Below, piece after piece: positions 27,249-36,301 of a stretch of 64,000 nucleotides of DNA (the stretch's first letter is position 1; every line of letters starts with the position of its first letter). Position numbers and translations under genes: made by a program. The stretch lies in contig JADCEN010000033.1 of NCBI GenBank assembly GCA_020250175.1, forward strand, positions 62,001 through 126,000. The letters run 5' to 3'. This DNA is from Rhodobacter sp. (GTDB taxonomy: Bacteria; Pseudomonadota; Alphaproteobacteria; Rhodobacterales; Rhodobacteraceae). The notes beneath the pieces were generated by a model, which saw only the letters and a program-made list of their open reading frames with translations, had not been told where the DNA came from and did no database searches.

Positions 27249-29657
27249 ATGACGAAATCCCTTTCCCCCAGCTATCCGGTGCTGCCGCTGCGCGACATCG
27301 TTGTGTTTCCCCACATGATCGTGCCGCTGTTTGTGGGGCGCGAAAAATCCGTGCGGGCGCTGGAAGACGTGATGGCCGAAGACAAGCAGATCCTGCTGTC
27401 CAGCCAGATCGACCCATCGGTGGATGATCCCGCCGCCGACGGCATCTACAAGGCGGGCGTCCTTGCCAATGTCCTGCAACTGCTGAAGCTGCCGGATGGC
27501 ACCGTGAAGGTGCTGGTTGAAGGCAAGATGCGCGTCCGGATCACCGGATTTGTCGCCAATGACCGCTTTTTCGAGGCGCGCGCAGAAGAGCTGCCCGAGA
27601 CGCCGGGTGATCCGACCGCCGTCGAAGCCCTGGTGCGTTCCGTTTCCGAGGAATTCGAACGCTACGCCAAGATCAAGAAGAACATCCCCGAAGAGGCCTT
27701 GTCCGCCGTTTCAGAGACGCGCGAGCCCCAAAAGCTGGCCGACCTTGTGGCGGGCCATCTGGGCATCGAGGTGGGCCAGAAGCAGGGTCTGCTGGAGACG
27801 CTGGACGTGGCCGAGCGGCTGGAGAAGGTCTATGGCCTGATGCAGGGCGAGATGAGCGTCCTGCAGGTTGAAAAGAAGATCAAATCGCGCGTGAAGACGC
27901 AGATGGAACGCACGCAGCGCGAATACTACCTGAACGAGCAGATGAAGGCGATCCAGAAGGAACTCGGCGATGGCGAAGACGGCCAGAACGAGCTGGCCGA
28001 ACTGGAAGAGCGCATCCGCAAGACCCGCTTGTCCAGGGAAGCGCGCGACAAGGCGGAGGCCGAGCTGAAAAAGCTGAAAACCATGTCGCCGATGAGCGCC
28101 GAGGCCACGGTCGTGCGCAACTATCTGGACTGGCTGCTTGGCGTGCCCTGGGACGTGAAAAGCCGTGTCAAGAAAAACCTGACCAAGGCGCAGGCGGTGC
28201 TGGATGCCGACCACTACGGTCTGGACAAGGTCAAGGAACGCATCGTCGAATATCTGGCGGTGCAGGCCCGCAGCGCCAAGCTGAAGGGGCCGATCCTGTG
28301 CCTTGTCGGCCCCCCCGGGGTTGGCAAGACCTCGCTTGGCCGGTCGGTCGCCAAGGCGACGGGACGCGAGTTCATCCGCATCTCTTTGGGCGGGGTGCGC
28401 GACGAATCCGAAATCCGTGGCCACCGGCGCACCTATATCGGGTCGATGCCCGGCAAGATCATTCAGGCGCTGAAGAAGGCGAAAACCAGCAACCCGCTGA
28501 TTCTTCTGGATGAAATTGACAAGATGGGCCAGGACTTCCGCGGTGATCCGGCATCGGCGCTTCTTGAGGTGCTGGACCCCGAACAGAACAACACCTTCAT
28601 CGACCACTATCTGGAGGTGGAGTACGACCTGTCGAACGTGATGTTCATCACCACGGCGAACTCCTACAACATGCCGGGTCCGCTGCTGGACCGGATGGAG
28701 ATCATTCCGCTGGCGGGCTACACCGAAGATGAAAAGCGCGAGATTGCCAAGGGCCACCTGCTGGACAAGCAGATCAGGAACCACGGTCTGAGAAAGGGCG
28801 AATTCGAGATCACCGATGCGGCCCTGACCGAGATCATCCGCACCTATACGCGGGAAGCGGGCGTGCGGAACCTGGAACGCGAGATTGCGAAACTGGCCCG
28901 CAAGGCCGTGACCCAGATCGTTCAGGCCAAGGGACGCAAGATCGTGGTGACACCCGAGACGCTGGAAAGCTATCTGGGGGTCAAGCGGTTCCGCTATGGC
29001 CTGGCCGAGGCCGAGGATCAGGTGGGGGTCGTAACCGGCCTTGCCTGGACCAGCGTCGGGGGCGAGCTTTTGTCGATCGAGGCGCTGCGCCTGCCGGGCA
29101 AGGGCCGGATGAAGACCACCGGCAAGCTGGGCGATGTGATGAAGGAATCCATCGAAGCCGCCAGCAGCTTCGTGCGCTCGATCAGCCCCGAGCTTGGCAT
29201 CAAACCGCCGAAGTTCGAATCGGTCGACATCCACGTGCATGTGCCGGAAGGGGCAACGCCCAAGGACGGCCCAAGTGCGGGGATCGCGATGGTCACGTCC
29301 ATCGTGTCGGTGCTGACGGGCATTCCGGTGCGCAAGGACATCGCCATGACCGGCGAGGTAACGCTGCGCGGCAATGTCCTGCCCATTGGCGGGTTGAAGG
29401 AAAAGCTGCTTGCGGCGCTGCGCGGCGGCATCAAGACCGTGTTGATCCCGGCCGAGAATGAAAAGGACCTGACCGAGATTCCCGACAACGTGAAGCAGGG
29501 ACTGACCATCATCCCGGTCAGCAATGTGCGCGAGGTGCTGAAACACGCGCTGGTCCGCGCGCCCGAGCCGGTGGAATGGGACGAGGCCGCAGAAGAAGCG
29601 GCGGCAGCGGCCCGGCTGGTCAAGGCGGAAACGCCTGCCGCACCCGTGGCCCACTGA
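27249..29657 (+). CDS. lon: ATP-dependent protease La
   Basis: AAA+ serine protease degrading misfolded and regulatory proteins. The 802-residue protein has the N-terminal substrate-binding domain ([20 protein letters not shown], about residues 9-28). A coiled helical region follows (about 200-300), then the ATPase with Walker [14 protein letters not shown] (about 355) and Walker [14 protein letters not shown], and the C-terminal protease domain. The catalytic serine is in [10 protein letters not shown] (about residue 675) and the lysine in [14 protein letters not shown] (about 717). A 10-bp terminator follows 39 bases after the stop. The gene is next to an HU gene and tRNA-Val, an order I associate with Rhodobacter relatives. 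Confidence 0.98.
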   Translation: MTKSLSPSYPVLPLRDIVVFPHMIVPLFVGREKSVRALEDVMAEDKQILLSSQIDPSVDDPAADGIYKAGVLANVLQLLKLPDGTVKVLVEGKMRVRITGFVANDRFFEARAEELPETPGDPTAVEALVRSVSEEFERYAKIKKNIPEEALSAVSETREPQKLADLVAGHLGIEVGQKQGLLETLDVAERLEKVYGLMQGEMSVLQVEKKIKSRVKTQMERTQREYYLNEQMKAIQKELGDGEDGQNELAELEERIRKTRLSREARDKAEAELKKLKTMSPMSAEATVVRNYLDWLLGVPWDVKSRVKKNLTKAQAVLDADHYGLDKVKERIVEYLAVQARSAKLKGPILCLVGPPGVGKTSLGRSVAKATGREFIRISLGGVRDESEIRGHRRTYIGSMPGKIIQALKKAKTSNPLILLDEIDKMGQDFRGDPASALLEVLDPEQNNTFIDHYLEVEYDLSNVMFITTANSYNMPGPLLDRMEIIPLAGYTEDEKREIAKGHLLDKQIRNHGLRKGEFEITDAALTEIIRTYTREAGVRNLEREIAKLARKAVTQIVQAKGRKIVVTPETLESYLGVKRFRYGLAEAEDQVGVVTGLAWTSVGGELLSIEALRLPGKGRMKTTGKLGDVMKESIEAASSFVRSISPELGIKPPKFESVDIHVHVPEGATPKDGPSAGIAMVTSIVSVLTGIPVRKDIAMTGEVTLRGNVLPIGGLKEKLLAALRGGIKTVLIPAENEKDLTEIPDNVKQGLTIIPVSNVREVLKHALVRAPEPVEWDEAAEEAAAAARLVKAETPAAPVAH

Positions 29658-29696
29658 CCTCGGGCAGGCGTTGGCCGGGACGGTGGCCCGGAAGGG

Positions 29697-29729
29697 AAGG
29701 GCGCAGCGGGTCTGCGCCCTTTCTTGTTT
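29697..29729 (+). terminator. Rho-independent terminator after lon
   Basis: A perfect 10-base stem (AAGGGCGCAG at 29697-29706, CTGCGCCCTT at 29712-29721) with a 5-base loop is followed by the T-rich TCTTGTTT. This is the clearest intrinsic terminator in the window. Confidence 0.85.
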
Positions 29730-29825
29730 GCCATGCATAAGTTGGTAACAGAAATATGACATTTGGCGAAAGGGCGTAAACAGTCTATCGTCTGCCAGGA
29801 CAAACCGAGAAAAGGACATTCGCCG

Positions 29826-30308
29826 ATGGCGCAGACACCGAAACCCCCTGCCGCCCCGCGCAGGGCAGGCGTGGCCAAAGCTGCCAGACCGCCGGTCGAA
29901 CCGGCCGCCGCAGCCGTGACGGGCGCTGCGGCCAAGGCTGCGGTTCCCGGGAAAGCCGCCGCAAAGCCGGTGCCCCGCGCTGATGCAATGGCAAGCCCGT
30001 CCCCCGAAGCCCAGGTGGCCGCAGCGGCCACGGCGCTGGTCAGCGCTGTGGGCGAGAGTTTTGCCCTGCGCAAGAAGGACCTGGTTGATCGCGTCGTCGC
30101 GGCATCCGGTGCCAAGAAAAAGCAGGTCAAGGACATCGTTGCCCATACGCTCCGGGTGCTGGAAGACGCGATGGGACGGGGCGAGCATCTGAACCTGCCG
30201 CCGTTCCGCCAGGCAAAGAAAGCTGGCGGTGCGGTCGCGCCCGTCAAGCCGGACAAGGCGGCGGCCAAGGCCGCAAAGCCCCTTGCAGAGCCCGGAAAGG
30301 GGCGCTAA
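29826..30308 (+). CDS. HU-family DNA-binding protein with Ala/Lys-rich tails
   Basis: A 160-residue nucleoid protein. The HU/IHF core lies at about residues 62-135 (VGESFALRKKDLVDRVVAASGAKKKQVKDIVAHTL). It is flanked by an N-terminal Ala/Pro/Lys-rich tail of about 55 residues and a C-terminal tail (KPDKAAAKAAKPLAEPGKGR) that resemble eukaryotic histone H1 tails. The usual HU DNA-arm region is shortened (GEHLNLPPFRQAKK), so minor-groove clamping may differ. Tails of this kind are known to add nonspecific DNA compaction. ATG 29826 follows AAAGGACATTCGCC. It is separated from lon by a terminator and followed 12 bases later by tRNA-Val. Confidence 0.88.
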   Translation: MAQTPKPPAAPRRAGVAKAARPPVEPAAAAVTGAAAKAAVPGKAAAKPVPRADAMASPSPEAQVAAAATALVSAVGESFALRKKDLVDRVVAASGAKKKQVKDIVAHTLRVLEDAMGRGEHLNLPPFRQAKKAGGAVAPVKPDKAAAKAAKPLAEPGKGR

Positions 30309-30320
30309 CACACCGCCGTC

Positions 30321-30395
30321 GGGTGATTAGCTCAGTGGTAGAGCGCTTCGTTCACATCGAAGATGTCAGGGGTTCAAATCCCTTATCACCCACCA
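30321..30395 (+). tRNA. tRNA-Val (anticodon CAC)
   Basis: A full cloverleaf of 75 bases including the encoded CCA. The acceptor stem GGGTGAT pairs with ATCACCC. The D arm is GCTC-AGTGGTA-GAGC, the anticodon stem CTTCG/CGAAG encloses the loop TTCACAT with anticodon CAC (codon GUG), and the T arm is AGGGG-TTCAAAT-CCCTT. Confidence 0.95.
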
Positions 30396-30765
30396 TGGCC
30401 CCGCCTGATGACGCCGCGCGGTTGCATCGCAGTATTGGCGTTGCCATGGTGACAAACCTGTTCCCGCCGCCGTGATGGAACGCGGTGCAACATCTGTGAT
30501 CTTCTGCGGGCAGGGCCACCCGGCCCCCCGAACCGGCTCAGTCTGCCGGCAAATCGCCTGACCTGCCGCATCCGGGGCGCGCCGCAAATTGCCAGGGTCC
30601 CGGTGCGCTGCCGATTGGACGCATCCCGTCAGGTGCCGCTGTGCGGTGCCGTGATGCCGTTCCGGGCAGACGAGGAATCGGCCTGTTAAACCGGTCCCGA
30701 CAGGCGTAGTCTGGATGGTGCGCGCGCCGGGGTGCGTCCGGCCGGTCTGTGCAAAAAGGTGTGCC
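30396..30765. other. Intergenic stretch after tRNA-Val
   Basis: 370 bases without a supportable gene. Open frames here have no Shine-Dalgarno site or family resemblance. The right end must carry the promoter of the secreted-protein pair. Nothing else is evident. Confidence 0.5.
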
Positions 30766-31179
30766 ATGCCCCGTCTTTCCCTGCTGTCCCTGACACTTGC
30801 CAGTGCGCTGGCGCTGGCGTCCCCCGCCTGGTCCTTTGTTGCGGGGAACGGGCTGATCGTGCAGCCCGATGGCGAGGGAACCTTCAACGTGCCCTTCATG
30901 GGGCTGCCGGGCGACACGGATTTCTGGTGCGCGGCGGGCGACTATGTGAACAACTTTCTGGGGATGCCGGGCGGCACCCGGATTTTCCGCCTGTCCGAAC
31001 CCCCAAGGCAGCGGGGGCAGGGCATCCGCTTTTCGCTGAGCCCGGAAGGGGCGTCTGCAAAGTCCGGGCTTTCAATCTTCTCGTCGGACGGGCCGCAGGG
31101 CAGCGTCAGCGCGGCAATGGCCTTTGCGCTTTGTCCGCCGCGGTTCTTCCCTTTCGGCTTCCAGAGTCTGTTCCGCTGA
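30766..31179 (+). CDS. Secreted protein of unknown function, paralogue 1
   Basis: A 137-residue protein with a clear Sec signal peptide (MPRLSLLSLTLASALALASP, cut near AWS). The mature part of about 110 residues has two cysteines, one in DFWCAAGDYV and one in ALCPPRF, likely joined by a disulfide in the periplasm. It contains GLPGDTDFWC, MPGGTRIFRLSEPPRQRGQG and FSLSPEGA. I do not recognise the family. The next gene encodes a clear paralogue, so this is a tandem duplication. ATG 30766 gives the signal peptide directly; the 17-residue upstream extension would disrupt it. Confidence 0.75.
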   Translation: MPRLSLLSLTLASALALASPAWSFVAGNGLIVQPDGEGTFNVPFMGLPGDTDFWCAAGDYVNNFLGMPGGTRIFRLSEPPRQRGQGIRFSLSPEGASAKSGLSIFSSDGPQGSVSAAMAFALCPPRFFPFGFQSLFR

Positions 31180-31221
31180 GACCGGCCCTGACACAGCAAC
31201 ACAGAACAAGAGGACTTCATC

Positions 31222-31617
31222 ATGATGCTTCGCCTTCTGATTCCCGCCATCCTGGCCTTTGGCCTGACCACCGTCCCGGCTGCGGCTTGGCTCAGCCGGA
31301 ACAATCTGGTGGTGGTGCCCGAGGGCGGCAACACCTTCAACATTCCCTACCGCGGCAGATCGGGCGATAATGAATTCTGGTGCGCGGCAGGGGACTATGT
31401 GCAGAATGCGCTGGGCCTGCCGGGTGGCACCCGCATCTGGCGCCTGTCCGAGCCGCCGCGCCGCCGGGGCGAGGGCATCCGGTTCTCGCTGAGCCCCGAA
31501 GGTGCCGCCTCGCGCACGGGGCTTGCCGTGTTCAGTTCCGGACCGCCGGGCAGTGTGCTGGCCCTGACTGCCACGGGCGTCTGCCCGCCGACTGCCGGGC
31601 GGTTCCGCAGCAGATGA
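31222..31617 (+). CDS. Secreted protein of unknown function, paralogue 2
   Basis: A 131-residue protein with a Sec signal peptide (MMLRLLIPAILAFGLTTVPA, cut near AAA). The mature part follows the first paralogue closely: NEFWCAAGDYV, LPGGTRIWRLSEPPRRRGEG, IRFSLSPEGAA and a late cysteine in GVCPPTAG. Both cysteines are conserved. It starts 42 bases after the first copy, with AAGAGGA upstream of the ATG, so the two are probably one transcript. The strongest conservation (WCAAGDYV to SLSPEGA) marks the functional core; the termini differ. Function is unknown. Confidence 0.78.
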   Translation: MMLRLLIPAILAFGLTTVPAAAWLSRNNLVVVPEGGNTFNIPYRGRSGDNEFWCAAGDYVQNALGLPGGTRIWRLSEPPRRRGEGIRFSLSPEGAASRTGLAVFSSGPPGSVLALTATGVCPPTAGRFRSR

Positions 31618-31713
31618 TCCCACATCTTGGGCCGAATGATACCCCTACCCAAACTGTTGCGGCTGGCCTATAGTCCCTGTGGATAAGGAAGATCAGCCAC
31701 CGATGGAGGGGCG

Positions 31714-32181
31714 ATGCGCTGCCCGTTTTGCGGAAATATCGACACGCAGGTGAAGGATTCGCGTCCCGCCGAAGATCACGTCTCGATCCGGCGGCGGCGC
31801 TTTTGCCCTGCCTGTGGCGGGCGGTTCACCACCTATGAGCGTGTGCAGCTGCGTGACCTTGTGGTGATCAAATCCAGCGGCAAACGCGAGGATTTCGACC
31901 GGACCAAGCTGGAACGGTCCATCCGCATCGCGATGCAAAAGCGTCCCATCGAACCCGAACGCATCGACCAGATGATTTCGGGCATCGTGCGGCGGCTGGA
32001 AAGCATGGGCGAGACCGATATCCCGTCAAAGGAAATCGGCGGGATCGTGATGGAAACCCTGGCCCGGATCGATACCGTCGCCTATGTGCGCTTTGCCAGC
32101 GTTTACAAGAACTTCCAGGCTGCGGATGATTTCGACAGATTCGTTTCGGAACTGCGCCCGCAGGGCCAGACTGACGAGTGA
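31714..32181 (+). CDS. nrdR: Transcriptional repressor NrdR
   Basis: ATP/dATP-sensing repressor of ribonucleotide reductase genes. The 155-residue protein has the zinc ribbon ([17 protein letters not shown], then [15 protein letters not shown]) and the ATP-cone domain (about residues 50-135, [20 protein letters not shown]). No NrdR box or nrd gene is visible in the window, so its targets lie elsewhere. It overlaps ribD by 4 bases (GTGA), an arrangement common to nrdR-rib operons in proteobacteria. Confidence 0.97.
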   Translation: MRCPFCGNIDTQVKDSRPAEDHVSIRRRRFCPACGGRFTTYERVQLRDLVVIKSSGKREDFDRTKLERSIRIAMQKRPIEPERIDQMISGIVRRLESMGETDIPSKEIGGIVMETLARIDTVAYVRFASVYKNFQAADDFDRFVSELRPQGQTDE

Positions 32182-33281
32182 GCGCCGAAGACGACCGCCG
32201 CCACATGCGCCATGCCCTTGGGCTTGGTGCGCGCGGTCTGGGCAACTGCTGGCCCAATCCCGCTGTCGGCTGCGTGATTGTTCAGGGCAGGCGCATCGTC
32301 GGGCGCGGCTGGACGCAGCCGGGGGGGCGGCCCCATGCCGAGGCCATGGCCCTGGCGCAGGCCGGGGCGGCGGCGCGGGGGGCCACGGCTTATGTCACGC
32401 TGGAACCCTGCGCCCATCACGGCAAGACACCGCCCTGCGCCGAAGCGCTGATCGCCGCCGGTGTCGCCCGCGTGGTCACGGCCCTGCAGGACCCTGATCC
32501 GCGCGTGGCGGGGCAGGGGCATGCGATGCTGCGTGGCGCAGGGATCGCTGTGACCGAAGGGGTCGAGGCGGACGCGGCCCGCGCGGCCCATACCGGATTC
32601 CTGCGCCGCGTGCTGCAGGGGCTGCCTGCGGTGACGCTGAAGCTGGCCACCACACTGGACGGGCGCATCGCCACCGCAAGCGGCGAAAGCCGCTGGATCA
32701 CCGGGCCTGCGGCACGGCGGCACGTTCATGCCTTGCGGATGCGGCATGACGCGGTGCTGGTGGGGGCGGGCACGGCGCGGGCCGATGACCCCGACCTGAC
32801 GGTGCGGGACCTTGGGGCGGCACATCAGCCGGTGCGCATTGTGGCGGATACCCGTTTGGCACTGTCGCCCGACAGCCGCCTTGGCCGCAGCGCCGGGGAA
32901 CATCCGGTCTGGCTGTGCCACGGGCCGGAGGCGCCCGAGTCTGCCCGCGAAGCCTGGGCAGCGCGGGGGGCACGGCTTATCGGCTGTGCTGTGGCACCGG
33001 ACGGGCGGGTGGACGCGGGCGATGCCCTGCGCCAGCTGGCCGGGGCGGGGCTGACCCGCATCCTGTGCGAGGGCGGCGGGCAGCTTGCCGCGGCGCTGAT
33101 CCGCGCCGGGCTGGTGACAGAGGTTGTGGCCTATGCCGCCGGTCGGCTGATCGGGCAGGAAGGCCGTGCGGCGCTGGGGCCGCTTGGCCTGATGCGGCTG
33201 GACAGCGCCCCGTCGTTTGATCTGGCCGAAACCGCCCGCCTGGGGGATGATGTGATGACCCGCTGGACCCGCCGGGCCTGA
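32178..33281 (+). CDS. ribD: Riboflavin biosynthesis deaminase/reductase
   Basis: Bifunctional enzyme performing the deamination and side-chain reduction steps of riboflavin synthesis. The N-terminal deaminase has the zinc and catalytic motifs [11 protein letters not shown] and [15 protein letters not shown] (about residues 50-90). The C-terminal reductase has [21 protein letters not shown] and [13 protein letters not shown]. The 367-residue length is normal. The GTG start at 32178 overlaps the nrdR stop as GTGA, implying coupled translation. It is followed by riboflavin synthase 76 bases later. Confidence 0.96.
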   Translation: MSAEDDRRHMRHALGLGARGLGNCWPNPAVGCVIVQGRRIVGRGWTQPGGRPHAEAMALAQAGAAARGATAYVTLEPCAHHGKTPPCAEALIAAGVARVVTALQDPDPRVAGQGHAMLRGAGIAVTEGVEADAARAAHTGFLRRVLQGLPAVTLKLATTLDGRIATASGESRWITGPAARRHVHALRMRHDAVLVGAGTARADDPDLTVRDLGAAHQPVRIVADTRLALSPDSRLGRSAGEHPVWLCHGPEAPESAREAWAARGARLIGCAVAPDGRVDAGDALRQLAGAGLTRILCEGGGQLAAALIRAGLVTEVVAYAAGRLIGQEGRAALGPLGLMRLDSAPSFDLAETARLGDDVMTRWTRRA

Positions 33282-33357
33282 CGGCGGTCGCGCAGGACTT
33301 GCAGGCGGGCGCGCGCGAAGCTACCTCGGGTCAGCGCGCAGGCAGAAGGGGGCGGTC

Positions 33358-33957
33358 ATGTTCACCGGCATCATCACCGACATCGGCACCGTGCTTGAAT
33401 TGCAGCGGCAGGGCGACCTGCGGGCGCGAATCGGCACCAGCTATGACGTGGATGGCATCGACATCGGTGCCTCCATCGCCTGCGACGGGGTCTGTCTGAC
33501 CGTCGTGGCGCTGGGCCGCAGTCCGCAGGCCTGGTTCGAGGTCCAGATTTCCGGCGAAACCCTGTCCTGCACCACGCTGGGGGGCTGGGTTGCGGGCCAC
33601 CGTGTCAACCTGGAGCGCGCGCTGCGGGTGGGCGACGAGCTGGGCGGGCATATCGTGTCGGGCCATGTCGACGGGCTGGCGCAGGTGATCGCGGTGCGGC
33701 CCGAAGGTGACAGCCTGCGCGTGACCTTCCGCGCGCCCGCGGCCCTTGCGGGCTTCATCGCGCCGAAAGGGTCGGTTGCGCTGAACGGCACCTCGCTGAC
33801 GGTGAATGAGGTGAACGGGACAGACTTCGGCATCAACTTCATCCCCCATACACAGCAGGCCACCACCTGGGGCGATGTCGCCGAAGGCGATGCGGTCAAT
33901 CTGGAGATCGACACGATGGCGCGCTATGTCGCGCGGCTGCGGGAATGGAACGCCTGA
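33358..33957 (+). CDS. ribE: Riboflavin synthase, alpha subunit
   Basis: Dismutates two 6,7-dimethyl-8-ribityllumazine molecules to riboflavin. The 199-residue protein starts with the conserved MFTGIITDIGTV and has two lumazine-binding domains (about residues 1-90 and 95-190; SIACDGVCLTVV in the first, VALNGTSLTVN in the second). The conserved GHVDG segment (IVSGHVDGLAQV) marks the middle of the protein. Some databases call this gene ribC. It lies between ribD and ribBA in the riboflavin cluster. Confidence 0.97.
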   Translation: MFTGIITDIGTVLELQRQGDLRARIGTSYDVDGIDIGASIACDGVCLTVVALGRSPQAWFEVQISGETLSCTTLGGWVAGHRVNLERALRVGDELGGHIVSGHVDGLAQVIAVRPEGDSLRVTFRAPAALAGFIAPKGSVALNGTSLTVNEVNGTDFGINFIPHTQQATTWGDVAEGDAVNLEIDTMARYVARLREWNA

Positions 33958-34118
33958 GCGCTTTTGCCCCCGCCGCCGGATGCCGCCGCTGTCCGGCTTG
34001 CGGATGTGGTGCTGGGGCCTGAACCCCGGCTCTGCCGCCTTGCAGGAGCCGTGCTGCGGCAGACTATGGCCTTCCGCCGCGCCGCGCGCTAACAGGCACT
34101 GAAATCCGGAGCGCTGCC

Positions 34119-35225
34119 ATGACCGACACGACAAGAACGGACTATTCCGACGCGATTTCTTCGGTGGAAGAGATCATCGATGATGCCCGCAACGGCCGCA
34201 TGTTCATCCTTGTCGATCATGAAGACCGCGAGAATGAAGGCGATCTGGTGATCCCGGCCCAGATGTGTACGCCCCAGGCCATCAACTTCATGGCCATGCA
34301 TGGGCGCGGCCTGATCTGTCTGGCTATGCCCGCGGCCCGTGTGGAGGCGCTGGGTCTGTCGCTGATGAGCCCGAAGAACTCCAGCCGGCATGAAACCGCC
34401 TTCACGATGTCGATCGAGGCGCGTGAAGGGGTGACGACCGGCATTTCGGCCGCAGACCGGGCGCTGACCGTGTCTGTGGCGATCGATCCCACCAAGACGG
34501 GTGCCGACATTGCCACACCGGGGCATATCTTTCCGCTGCGCGCCCGCGATGGCGGCGTGCTGGTGCGCGCCGGGCATACCGAAGCGGCGGTTGATGTCAG
34601 CCGTCTGGCCGGGCTGAATCCGTCCGGCGTGATCTGCGAGATCATGAACGAAGATGGCACCATGGCCCGGCTGCCGGATCTGGTCAGCTTTGCGCAGAAG
34701 CACAACCTGAAGATCGGCACGATTTCCGACCTGATCGCCTATCGCCGCCGCCATGACAATCTGGTCAGCGAAAAGGCCGTCAAAAGCGTGACCTCAGCCT
34801 ATGGGGGCGACTGGATGATGCGGGTCTTTGCGGATGAGACGCAAGGAGCGGAGCATATCGTGCTGACCAAGGGCGATATCACCACCGGCGCGCCGGTTCT
34901 GGTCCGGATGCATGCGCTGAACCCGCTGGAAGACGTGCTTGGCATCAATCCGCAGCACGCGGGCGAGCTGCGGGGGGCGATGGCGGTGATTGCCGCCGAA
35001 GGGCGCGGTGTGGTCGTGCTGCTGCGCGATACCGCGATGAAGCTGGTGATGGATGACGCGGTATCGCCCCAGACCCTGCGGCAATACGGGCTGGGGGCAC
35101 AGATCCTGTCCGCGCTTGGCCTGTCGCAGATCACGCTGGTGTCGAATTCCAGAACCCCGAAGGTGGTGGGGCTGGAGGCTTATGGGCTGACCATCACGGG
35201 CACCCGCCCCATCCCCGGGGTCTGA
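34119..35225 (+). CDS. ribBA: DHBP synthase fused to a degenerate GTP cyclohydrolase II domain (RibBX-like)
   Basis: The N-terminal half (about residues 10-215) is a complete 3,4-dihydroxy-2-butanone-4-phosphate synthase: DHEDRENEGDLVIPAQ, the catalytic MHGRGLICLAMP, and the histidine of RAGHTEAAVDVSRLAGL. The C-terminal half (about 220-368) has a GTP cyclohydrolase II outline. However, it lacks the three zinc cysteines of the active site (where CLTGDxFGSxRCDC is expected there is MHALNPLEDVLGINPQH), so it should not hydrolyse GTP. Fusions with an inactive second domain have been described in Proteobacteria as RibBX. A separate ribA or folE2-type activity must supply the first step. It lies 3 bases upstream of ribH. 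Confidence 0.93.
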   Translation: MTDTTRTDYSDAISSVEEIIDDARNGRMFILVDHEDRENEGDLVIPAQMCTPQAINFMAMHGRGLICLAMPAARVEALGLSLMSPKNSSRHETAFTMSIEAREGVTTGISAADRALTVSVAIDPTKTGADIATPGHIFPLRARDGGVLVRAGHTEAAVDVSRLAGLNPSGVICEIMNEDGTMARLPDLVSFAQKHNLKIGTISDLIAYRRRHDNLVSEKAVKSVTSAYGGDWMMRVFADETQGAEHIVLTKGDITTGAPVLVRMHALNPLEDVLGINPQHAGELRGAMAVIAAEGRGVVVLLRDTAMKLVMDDAVSPQTLRQYGLGAQILSALGLSQITLVSNSRTPKVVGLEAYGLTITGTRPIPGV

Positions 35226-35228
35226 TCC

Positions 35229-35744
35229 ATGGCCACCCTGGAAAGCCACTTTACCCTGCCGCTTCCGGCGTTTGACAGGCCGGTCCGGCTGCTGATCGTG
35301 GTTGCCCCCTTTTACCGCGACATCGCCGATAACCTGATCGCCGGCGCAAGGGCCACGGCCGCTGCCTGCGGGGCCGAGGTGGAGCTGGTCGAGGTGCCGG
35401 GGGCGCTGGAAGTGCCCACAGCCATTGCCATGGCCGAACGCATGGCAAAGTTCGACGGCTACGTGGCGCTTGGCTGCATCATCCGGGGCGAGACGACGCA
35501 TTACGACACGGTCTGCAATGACAGTTCGCGCGCCCTGTCGCTGCTGGGCCTGCAGGGTGCCTGCATCGGCAACGGCATCCTGACCGTGGAAAACCACGCG
35601 CAGGCGGCTGTGCGCGCGGACCCGGCGGGGCACAACAAGGGCGGCGGGGCAGCGGCGGCGGCGCTGCATCTGGTGGCGCTGGCCCGGCGGTGGTCAGCCC
35701 CCAGGGGTAGCCTTGGCTTCCGTCCGGCGGAGGGCACGGCATGA
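35229..35744 (+). CDS. ribH: 6,7-dimethyl-8-ribityllumazine synthase
   Basis: Condenses the RibB and RibD products to the lumazine precursor. The 171-residue protein has the family motifs VPGALEVPTAIAMAE and the catalytic-histidine loop RGETTHYDTVC, followed by the VENHAQA segment. A lysine-glycine-alanine-rich tail follows (HNKGGGAAAAALHLVALARR), longer than in minimal lumazine synthases. It starts 3 bases after ribBA and overlaps nusB by 4 bases, the usual ribH-nusB order of proteobacteria. Confidence 0.96.
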   Translation: MATLESHFTLPLPAFDRPVRLLIVVAPFYRDIADNLIAGARATAAACGAEVELVEVPGALEVPTAIAMAERMAKFDGYVALGCIIRGETTHYDTVCNDSSRALSLLGLQGACIGNGILTVENHAQAAVRADPAGHNKGGGAAAAALHLVALARRWSAPRGSLGFRPAEGTA

Positions 35745-36205
35745 ACGGCAGGCCCGACCGGCGGCAGAGGAAATCGGCGGCGCGGTTCTATGCCGTGCAG
35801 GCGCTGTTCCAGATGGAATCCTCGGGCCAGACGGTGGAATCCGTGACCCGCGAGTTCGAGACGCACCGCTTCGGTGCGATTTATGACGGCCAGGAGATGG
35901 CCGAGGGCGATGTCGAGCATTTTCGTGGCCTGATCGACCATGCAGTCAACATGCAGGCCCGGATCGACCAGATGACCGACCGCGCGCTGGTGGCCAAATG
36001 GCCGATCAGCCGGATCGACCCGGTGCTGCGCGCCCTGTTCCGCGCCGCCGGGGGCGAAATGCTGGAAACGCCCACCCCGCCGAAAGTGGTGATCACCGAA
36101 TTCGTCGATATCGCCAAGGCATTCTTTCCCGAAGGCAAAGAGCCGAAATTCGTCAATGCCGTGCTGGACCATATGGCGCGCGAGGCGCGACCAGAGGCGT
36201 TCTGA
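35741..36205 (+). CDS. nusB: Transcription antitermination factor NusB
   Basis: All-helical RNA-binding protein of the rRNA antitermination complex with NusE (S10). The 154-residue protein has the N-terminal arginine-rich start and ARFYAVQALFQMESSGQ, and the core PISRIDPVLRALFRAAGGEML followed by PPKVVITEFVDIAKAF. The C-terminus contains FVNAVLDHMAREAR. It overlaps ribH by 4 bases. It is the last gene of the rib cluster, and the palindromic repeat array begins about 95 bases after its stop. Confidence 0.96.
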   Translation: MNGRPDRRQRKSAARFYAVQALFQMESSGQTVESVTREFETHRFGAIYDGQEMAEGDVEHFRGLIDHAVNMQARIDQMTDRALVAKWPISRIDPVLRALFRAAGGEMLETPTPPKVVITEFVDIAKAFFPEGKEPKFVNAVLDHMAREARPEAF

Positions 36206-36301
36206 TTGACTGACAGGGTGCGGCAAGCATCCCCCCCTCGCCGGCCTTGCAGGAAATGGCCCCGGATTTGGGGAAAGGTGGTTGCCGCTCCGGGCGGCGG
36301 G

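Noticed and set aside
27711..30311. An 866-codon minus-strand open frame opposite lon and the HU gene.
   Set aside because: Shadow of lon; arginine, histidine and leucine-rich with no family motif.
33958..34118. A possible FMN riboswitch in front of ribBA.
   Set aside because: The conserved AGGGGCGGGGTGAAATTCCC-type and GAACCG-type segments are absent; only ordinary GC-rich stem potential is present.
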